Part shown: positions 5,098-9,832 of the stretch, piece by piece | How the letters are laid out: each line of letters starts with the position of its first letter | How positions within the stretch are numbered: the stretch's first letter is position 1 | Translations under genes and position numbers: made by a program | Assembly: GCA_029879665.1 (NCBI GenBank) | Contig: JAOUPW010000033.1 | Location: 1-9,832, forward strand | Length of the DNA stretch: 9,832 nucleotides | Source of the DNA: Rhodospirillales bacterium | GTDB lineage: Bacteria; Pseudomonadota; Alphaproteobacteria; Rhodospirillales; JAOUPW01 | Reading direction: 5' to 3' | The notes under the pieces: model-generated | What the model saw: the letters and a program-made list of their open reading frames with translations, nothing else | What the model was told of the DNA's origin: nothing | Database searches by the model: none

Positions 5098-6861
5098 ATG
5101 GCCAGACAGGAAGCAGCCGAAATCCAGGTATTTGACAGCGGCGAACATTTCGCTGAGCAGATCGAATTGCTCGCCCTCATGGGCCGCGATTTCGCGACGT
5201 CGCTGGATATCGAAAAGACCCTCTTTAAAACCCTGGAACACATCACCCATTATATGGATGCTGCCAGCGGGGCATTGTTCCTGCTTGACGAAAGCGGAGA
5301 ACACCTGCGCTGCGAAGTCTGCGTCGGTGAAACGGAAATCACCGGTCTGGTTTTGAAGAGCGACCAGGGCATTGTCGGCCGTTCCGTCCAGAATAATTCG
5401 GGCGAAGTCATCCATGACGTCGCCACCGACCCGGACTTCAACAACGCCGTCGACGCGGAAACCGGATTTACCACCAAATCCATACTGTGTGCGCCGATCA
5501 GCGTTCAAGAGCAAAAAATCGGCGCCATTGAACTGATTAACCGTAAAAGCGGCGATGGCCTGTTCGTGCAATCCGACCTGACCATGCTCGAGGCGATGGC
5601 ATCTTCCGCCGGCCTTGCCATTCTAAACGCCCGCATGGCCGAATCCCTGGTCGAACAGGAACGCGTTCGTCGCGAACTTGAACTGGCGGCGGAAATCCAG
5701 CGCAGCCTGCTGCCGTCGGCCCGTGACACTCATTTTCCGGTTCATGGCATTAATCAGCCGGCACGTGAGATCTCGGGCGATTTTTACGATTTTTTCCCCC
5801 TCCCCGATGGGCGCATCTGCTTCAATCTTGGCGATGTGTCGGGCAAAGGCATGAACGCCGCCCTGCTGATGGCAAAAACCGCCAGCCTGTTTCGTTGCCT
5901 GGGCAAGACCATACATGATCCGGGACCCCTGATGTCCAAGGTCAACGAAGAAATCTTCGAAACCGTAACTCGGGGAATGTTCGTTACCATGGTTGCCGGC
6001 GTTTACAACCCGGCAACCGGAGTCGTCCGCCTCGCCAATGCCGGCCACGAACCCCCGATCTTTCACAAGGCGGATGGATCGTTTTCGTTCATTCCTGCCG
6101 ACGTGCCGCCGCTTGGAATCACGCCGCATCTGTCTGATGGAGAACCCTGCCCGGAAGTGGAATTTCAGCTTGATGGCGGCGCCCTCTACGTATTCACCGA
6201 TGGGGTCACGGAAGGCTATATCGCGGAAGGGGTGACGCTGGAGGTTGAAGGCGTCACAGACCTGTTGACCGCGAACGCCGGCCTTCCGGCTCCGGAACGG
6301 CTGAAAAAGATCATCGAACGCATCTCCGGCGCGGATTTGCCCTTACGCGACGATCTGACCATACTTTCCGTTGACGACCGGAGTTGCGCGGAAGCCAGGC
6401 GAAAAACTCCCCGGAACGAAGTTCCGGTTTCGTCTGATTCCGTGCAAAACAGGGAAACTCTGCTAAAACTGCAATTTCCGGGAAAACCTGACCGACTGAG
6501 GCTGGTTCGCAGCTCGGTTTCGGAAACAGCCAAACTTTGCGGCTGCAACACGGAAGATATTGAGGCTATTGTAATAGCCGTGGACGAGGCCTGCCAGAAC
6601 ATCATCCGGCATGCCTATGGGGCAACACAGGAAGGGGATATTATTCTCGAAATACGCCGCCGCGGAGATGAAATCGTCATTTTCCTGAGAGATTTCGCCG
6701 ATCCGGTCGACGTCTCCAAAATCAAGCCGAGGGATCTGGATGAAATCCGCCCCGGCGGCCTTGGTACTCATTTCATTCAGGAACTTATGGATGAAGCAAA
6801 GTTTCTGGCGCCTCCGGCGGATGGCGGTAATCTTATGAGAATGATTAAAAAAATTAAATGA
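5098..6861 (+). CDS. GAF-PP2C (SpoIIE/RsbU-type)-HATPase switch protein
   Basis: This is a cytoplasmic 587-residue signalling protein combining a sensor, a Ser/Thr phosphatase and an RsbW-like kinase domain. Residues about 25-180 form a GAF domain (DIEKTL, then DAASGALFLLDE, GIVGRSVQ and KIGAIELINRK). A coiled-coil linker (about 180-205, ending AAEIQRSLLP) follows. The PP2C/SpoIIE domain (about 207-427) has its metal-binding aspartates in GDFYDFF (D228), GDVSGKGM (D246), FTDGVTE (D368) and RDDLTIL (D418/D419), plus ANAGHEPP. The HATPase domain (about 455-587) has an N-box DEACQN (E497, N501) and RPGGLGTHFI (551-560). Its G1 motif is DFADP (532-536), with Ala where Gly is usual. An in-frame stop at 5092-5094 fixes the start at or after 5098. 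There is no visible Shine-Dalgarno, so the mRNA may be leaderless. The likely substrate is the STAS protein encoded 16 bases downstream. Confidence 0.93.
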   Translation: MARQEAAEIQVFDSGEHFAEQIELLALMGRDFATSLDIEKTLFKTLEHITHYMDAASGALFLLDESGEHLRCEVCVGETEITGLVLKSDQGIVGRSVQNNSGEVIHDVATDPDFNNAVDAETGFTTKSILCAPISVQEQKIGAIELINRKSGDGLFVQSDLTMLEAMASSAGLAILNARMAESLVEQERVRRELELAAEIQRSLLPSARDTHFPVHGINQPAREISGDFYDFFPLPDGRICFNLGDVSGKGMNAALLMAKTASLFRCLGKTIHDPGPLMSKVNEEIFETVTRGMFVTMVAGVYNPATGVVRLANAGHEPPIFHKADGSFSFIPADVPPLGITPHLSDGEPCPEVEFQLDGGALYVFTDGVTEGYIAEGVTLEVEGVTDLLTANAGLPAPERLKKIIERISGADLPLRDDLTILSVDDRSCAEARRKTPRNEVPVSSDSVQNRETLLKLQFPGKPDRLRLVRSSVSETAKLCGCNTEDIEAIVIAVDEACQNIIRHAYGATQEGDIILEIRRRGDEIVIFLRDFADPVDVSKIKPRDLDEIRPGGLGTHFIQELMDEAKFLAPPADGGNLMRMIKKIK

Positions 6862-6877
6862 AACATAGAGACTCAAT

Positions 6878-7210
6878 ATGAAACATCAAATCCGGGAAGA
6901 CAGGGGCCACCTCATCGTGTCGTTTGAAGGCGATGTTGATATGCAGAATTCACCGGAAGCGAGAAACGTTCTGCTTAAAAATCTCGAAAAGAAGATGCCG
7001 ATTCTGGTTGATCTGTCTCAAGTCAGTTATATCGACAGCTCAGGGGTTGCCTCGCTGGTGGAAAGCCTGCAAACGGCAAAGCGGAATAATAGTGAGTTCG
7101 CGCTTGTCTCCGTCAGCGGCGAAGCGAGACGGGTTTTGCAACTGGCCCGTCTGGACAAGATATTCACCATCCACGAAACCCTTGAGGACGCCTTCGCGGA
7201 CGCCGGCTGA
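6878..7210 (+). CDS. STAS-domain anti-sigma antagonist-like protein, possible MlaB-like partner
   Basis: The 110-residue product is a single STAS domain of the SpoIIAA/RsbV type. The motif VSYIDSSGVASLVE places Ser54, directly after Asp53, at the site phosphorylated in SpoIIAA (Ser58) and RsbV (Ser56). The N-terminal strand LIVSFEGDVDMQNSPEAR and the C-terminal helix fit the family. A weak GAG lies 7 bases before the ATG. The gene sits 16 bases after the GAF-PP2C-HATPase gene and 11 before mlaE, so it can serve the switch protein as phospho-target and the transporter as a subunit. E. coli MlaB is also a small STAS protein that binds MlaF. No sigma factor or separate anti-sigma factor is seen. 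The STAS family is certain; whether it acts on the ABC transporter, on a distant sigma factor, or both is open. Confidence 0.92.
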   Translation: MKHQIREDRGHLIVSFEGDVDMQNSPEARNVLLKNLEKKMPILVDLSQVSYIDSSGVASLVESLQTAKRNNSEFALVSVSGEARRVLQLARLDKIFTIHETLEDAFADAG

Positions 7211-7221
7211 ACGGATTGACC

Positions 7222-8037
7222 ATGCTCTCTCGGGATCCCCGGAATGCCGCAATCCGGTTCATAGAAAAAATCGGTCGTAGTACCGTTGCCGGAATTGAAG
7301 AAATGGGCAGCGGCGGCGTCATGTTCTTTGAAAGTATCTATTGGCTTATCGCCGGGCCGCGCATGAAGCAGCCGGTCCGGATCGGTTCGATTTTCGTACA
7401 GATGATGGAAATCGGGATTCGTGCCATTCCCATCATCGGCATCATGGCGGCGACCATCGGTGTCATGTTGGCTATTCAGGGCATCCATACCCTGAAAATT
7501 TTCGGCGCTGAATCCCGGGTGGTAATCGGCATCGCCTTTTCCATCGTGCGCGAATTCGCGCCCCTAATCACCGGCATCTTGGTCGCCGGTCGATCCGGGT
7601 CCGCGCTTGCGGCCCGCATCGGAACCATGAAAATAAACCAGGAAATCGACGCCCTGCAGGTCATGGGCATTAACCCGATCCGCTTCCTGGTCGCACCGGC
7701 GCTGCTGGCTATGATCGTGATGGTTCCGGCCCTGACCATCTTCAGCAACTTTGCCGGCCTGCTGGCCGGCGGCGTCTACGTCGGCGCTTCGCTCGACATC
7801 AGCCTCGCCGCCTACATTGATGAAACCATCAACATATTACGGGTCGAGGATGTTATGCACGGCCTGACCAAAAGTGTGTTGTTCGCAATCCTGATTGCCA
7901 TTATTGGCGTCGTCAACGGCGCTTCGGTCAGCGGCGGCGCCGAAGGCGTAGGCCGGGTCACCACCCGCTCCGTAGTGCAGGCGATTTCCGCGATCGTCAT
8001 TACCGACATGCTGTTTGCCTTCATCGATACCCGGTAA
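7222..8037 (+). CDS. mlaE: MlaE-family ABC transporter permease
   Basis: This is the inner-membrane permease of an MCE-type ABC transporter that moves phospholipid between the inner membrane and the periplasm or outer membrane. The product has 271 residues with five to six hydrophobic segments. Family hallmarks are REFAPLITGILVAGRSGSAL, AARIGTMKINQEIDALQVMG, NPIRFLVAPALLA, and near the end GAEGVGRVTTRSVVQ before a last hydrophobic helix. The ATG at 7222 has GGA 6 bases upstream. A TTG at 7216 would extend it by two residues and is less likely. It follows the STAS gene by 11 bases and precedes the ATPase by 22 bases. The substrate (phospholipid or another lipid such as a hopanoid or sterol-like molecule) cannot be told from the sequence. 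Confidence 0.95.
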   Translation: MLSRDPRNAAIRFIEKIGRSTVAGIEEMGSGGVMFFESIYWLIAGPRMKQPVRIGSIFVQMMEIGIRAIPIIGIMAATIGVMLAIQGIHTLKIFGAESRVVIGIAFSIVREFAPLITGILVAGRSGSALAARIGTMKINQEIDALQVMGINPIRFLVAPALLAMIVMVPALTIFSNFAGLLAGGVYVGASLDISLAAYIDETINILRVEDVMHGLTKSVLFAILIAIIGVVNGASVSGGAEGVGRVTTRSVVQAISAIVITDMLFAFIDTR

Positions 8038-8059
8038 AAATGGCAGGATGACGAACACC

Positions 8060-8875
8060 ATGGACAAGAAAGCGGTCATTGAAGTCAGGGATCTGGTCAC
8101 CCATTACGGGGCGCGCAAGATTCTCGATCAGGTCACCCTGGATATTCATCAGGGCGAAATCATGGTTATCATGGGTGGCAGCGGTTCGGGAAAAAGCACA
8201 CTGCTGCGTTATATGCTCGGACTGGAACACGCGACCTCCGGCCGGATCAATGTTCTGGGCCAGGAATTGGGCGCGCTCGGGGTCAAGGAAATGTTCGAAC
8301 TGCGCAAGAAAACCGGCGTCGCTTTCCAGGGCGGCGCGTTGTTCAGTTCCATGACTGTGGGCGAAAATATTATGCTGCCCCTTTATGAACACACCAGACT
8401 TGACCGCAAGACCATGGAAATCATGGCTCGGTTGAAGCTGGAGGTCGTCAATCTGGCGGGATTCGAGAACCTGATGCCGGCGGAACTGTCAGGCGGCATG
8501 ATCAAGCGCGCAGCGGTGGCCCGCGCCATTATCATGGACCCCAAGATCCTGTTCATGGATGAACCATCGGCCGGCCTCGACCCGGTGGTGTCGTCGGCGC
8601 TGGACGATTTGATCCTGCGCCTTCGTGATGCCATGGGCATGACCGTGGTCGTGGTCACCCATGAACTGGAAAGTGCCTTTAAAATCGCCGACCGCATCAC
8701 TGTTCTTGACAAGGGAAAAATTCTCTTCGTCGGCACCGTGGAAGAGGTCCGCAACAATCCGAGCGAAAGAATTCAGAATCTGCTCAACCGCCGCCCGGAA
8801 GACACGACTGTTGACCCGGATGAATATCTGCGGAGACTTACCGGAGAAGACCTTGGGGGGAATGCTGTTTTATGA
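8060..8875 (+). CDS. mlaF: MlaF-family ABC transporter ATP-binding protein
   Basis: This is the cytoplasmic ATPase that drives the MlaE permease. With the chosen start it has 271 residues: Walker A GGSGSGKST (39-47), Q-loop FQGGALFSSMTV (Gln90), signature LSGGMIKRAAVARA (143-156), Walker B ILFMDEPSAGLDP (163-175, catalytic Glu168) and H-loop VTHEL (His201). The signature with SGGM followed by basic residues is typical of MlaF rather than of sugar or amino-acid importers. A C-terminal extension of about 30 residues (ERIQNLLNRRPEDTT onward) follows the core fold. ATG at 8060 is preferred because AGGA (8045-8048) lies 11 bases upstream and MDKKAVIEVRDL fits the family start. ATGs at 8048 and 8015 (the latter overlapping mlaE) are in frame. 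Its stop overlaps the next start as ATGA (8872-8875). Confidence 0.94.
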   Translation: MDKKAVIEVRDLVTHYGARKILDQVTLDIHQGEIMVIMGGSGSGKSTLLRYMLGLEHATSGRINVLGQELGALGVKEMFELRKKTGVAFQGGALFSSMTVGENIMLPLYEHTRLDRKTMEIMARLKLEVVNLAGFENLMPAELSGGMIKRAAVARAIIMDPKILFMDEPSAGLDPVVSSALDDLILRLRDAMGMTVVVVTHELESAFKIADRITVLDKGKILFVGTVEEVRNNPSERIQNLLNRRPEDTTVDPDEYLRRLTGEDLGGNAVL

Positions 8876-9832
8876 GAAGCAATAAAGTAAACTATCTGGT
8901 GGTTGGTCTGTTCGTCCTTGGCATGCTGGCAGCGCTGATCATATCGATTGCCACGTTGACCGGGCGAACGGGGGCGGCGGACGCATACTACGTCGTTTAC
9001 GAGAACGTCACCGGGGTAAAATTCGGAACCCAGGTTCTTTACGAAGGATACCCCATCGGTCAGGTTGAAGAGGTGACGCCGATGCCGGAAAAGGGACGCA
9101 TGCTGTTCCGCGTCGACATCAACGTCAAGGAAGGCTGGAAGATTCCCAATGACAGCCTCGCCAAGATCGCGGCCCCCGGGCTGCTGGCCGCCGTTTCCGT
9201 CAATATCGAAGCCGGCAAAAGCTCCTCTGAACTCAAACCGGGAGAGCAAATCAAAAGCCAGGAATCCGGCGACATGTTCGCGGTCGTCTCCTCACTGGCG
9301 TCGCAATTGAGCGAACTTTCGGACCGCAGCCTGGTTCCCATGCTCGACAATTTCAACCGCGCGGCAAAACTGTTCGGCGATATTCTGGAAGGTGAAGGTA
9401 AGGATTTGACCAAAGAAGCCGCCAAACTGGTCGAATACATCTCCAACAGGGCGCCGGGAATTGTCGATAACATTCAGGAGATGTCGAATAATCTGAATTC
9501 CAGCAGCAAGGGCATCAGCAGTATTTTCAAGAAGGAAAATCAGGACAAGATCGAGAATTTCGTCGCCAACATGGACCGTGCCGCCATCAACTTCGCCAAC
9601 CTGACCCAGGAGCTTGAAGGTTCGCGGAAAAAATTCGACGCCTTGTTCGATTCCATGACCGGGGTCATCGACGAAACCAAGCCAGGCATCACCCAATCGG
9701 TCAAGGATTTGCGTCATATTCTGGACGTAGTTTCGCGCAACATCGACTCGGTGACTCAGAACATGGACACCACGGCGCGTAATTTAAGCGAATTCAGCCG
9801 TCAGATTCGCAAAAACCCGGGCCTGTTGCTAG
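8872..9832 (+). CDS. mlaD: MlaD-family MCE-domain lipid-binding protein (3' end missing)
   Basis: This is the membrane-anchored periplasmic substrate-binding component of the Mla-type transporter. The frame opens with an ATG inside the ATGA overlap with mlaF and stays open to the last base (the TAG at 9830-9832 is out of frame), giving at least 320 residues. Residues about 7-27 are an uncleaved N-terminal membrane anchor. The MCE domain spans about 38-130, with hallmarks ENVTGVKFGTQVLYEGYPIG (44-63), QVEEV, and APGLLAAVSVNIEAG (101-115). Beyond it a long helical, Asn/Ser/Glu-rich region with coiled-coil character (about 135-315) ends in KNPGLLL, a motif usually close to the C-terminus. It is longer than E. 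coli MlaD (about 183 residues), resembling the single-MCE proteins with a long helical tail found in many other bacteria. Confidence 0.93.
   Translation, partial: MRSNKVNYLVVGLFVLGMLAALIISIATLTGRTGAADAYYVVYENVTGVKFGTQVLYEGYPIGQVEEVTPMPEKGRMLFRVDINVKEGWKIPNDSLAKIAAPGLLAAVSVNIEAGKSSSELKPGEQIKSQESGDMFAVVSSLASQLSELSDRSLVPMLDNFNRAAKLFGDILEGEGKDLTKEAAKLVEYISNRAPGIVDNIQEMSNNLNSSSKGISSIFKKENQDKIENFVANMDRAAINFANLTQELEGSRKKFDALFDSMTGVIDETKPGITQSVKDLRHILDVVSRNIDSVTQNMDTTARNLSEFSRQIRKNPGLLL

Noticed and set aside
7216..7221. TTG at 7216 as the mlaE start
   Set aside because: The GGA ribosome-site match is spaced for ATG at 7222; TTG would leave almost no spacing.
8773..9249. A minus-strand frame opposite the mlaF end and mlaD start
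   Set aside because: It is antisense to two solid genes, and its product shows no domain or ribosome site.
9830..9832. TAG at the very end read as the mlaD stop
   Set aside because: The mlaD frame reads CTA at 9829-9831 and then G at 9832, so this TAG is out of frame and the gene continues beyond the window.

Overview
The window looks like chromosomal DNA from an alphaproteobacterium, possibly of the Rhodospirillales type. This rests on the aa3-type cytochrome oxidase cluster with ctaG and a DUF983 gene, the moderately high GC, and the Mla-type ABC operon. It is an inference, as no taxonomic marker such as rRNA is present. Every stretch longer than about 120 bases carries a gene. I see no RNA gene, insertion sequence or CRISPR array.

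Layout. (1) 1-2715, plus strand: the end of a cytochrome c oxidase operon, with ctaD (3' part only), ctaG (copper insertion), ctaE (subunit III) and a small DUF983 membrane protein. The usual ctaB is not between ctaD and ctaG. (2) 2716-3539: an AT-rich gap, then a solitary gene of unknown function whose pattern suggests an EAL fold without catalytic residues. (3) 3552-5008: a compact mercury-type module. A merR-family regulator faces a merT-merP-GDCCVxC operon across a textbook MerR promoter with a 19-bp spacer and a perfect 7+1+7 dyad. There is no merA in the window. (4) 5098-9832, plus strand: a tight operon with a GAF-PP2C(SpoIIE)-HATPase switch protein, a STAS-domain antagonist, and the three core parts of an MCE/Mla lipid ABC transporter: permease (MlaE), ATPase (MlaF) and MCE substrate-binding protein (MlaD, running off the window).

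How they work together. ctaD/G/E build and assemble the terminal oxidase. MerP and MerT would capture Hg(II) and carry it inward, with MerR as the switch; the fate of the metal inside the cell is not explained by the genes seen. The most striking arrangement is region 4. E. coli MlaB is itself a STAS protein that binds the MlaF ATPase. Here the STAS protein keeps the phosphorylatable Ser of SpoIIAA/RsbV and is encoded between the transporter and a single polypeptide holding both a PP2C phosphatase and an RsbW-like kinase domain. This suggests, as inference, a lipid transporter whose STAS subunit is switched by reversible phosphorylation in response to a GAF-sensed signal.
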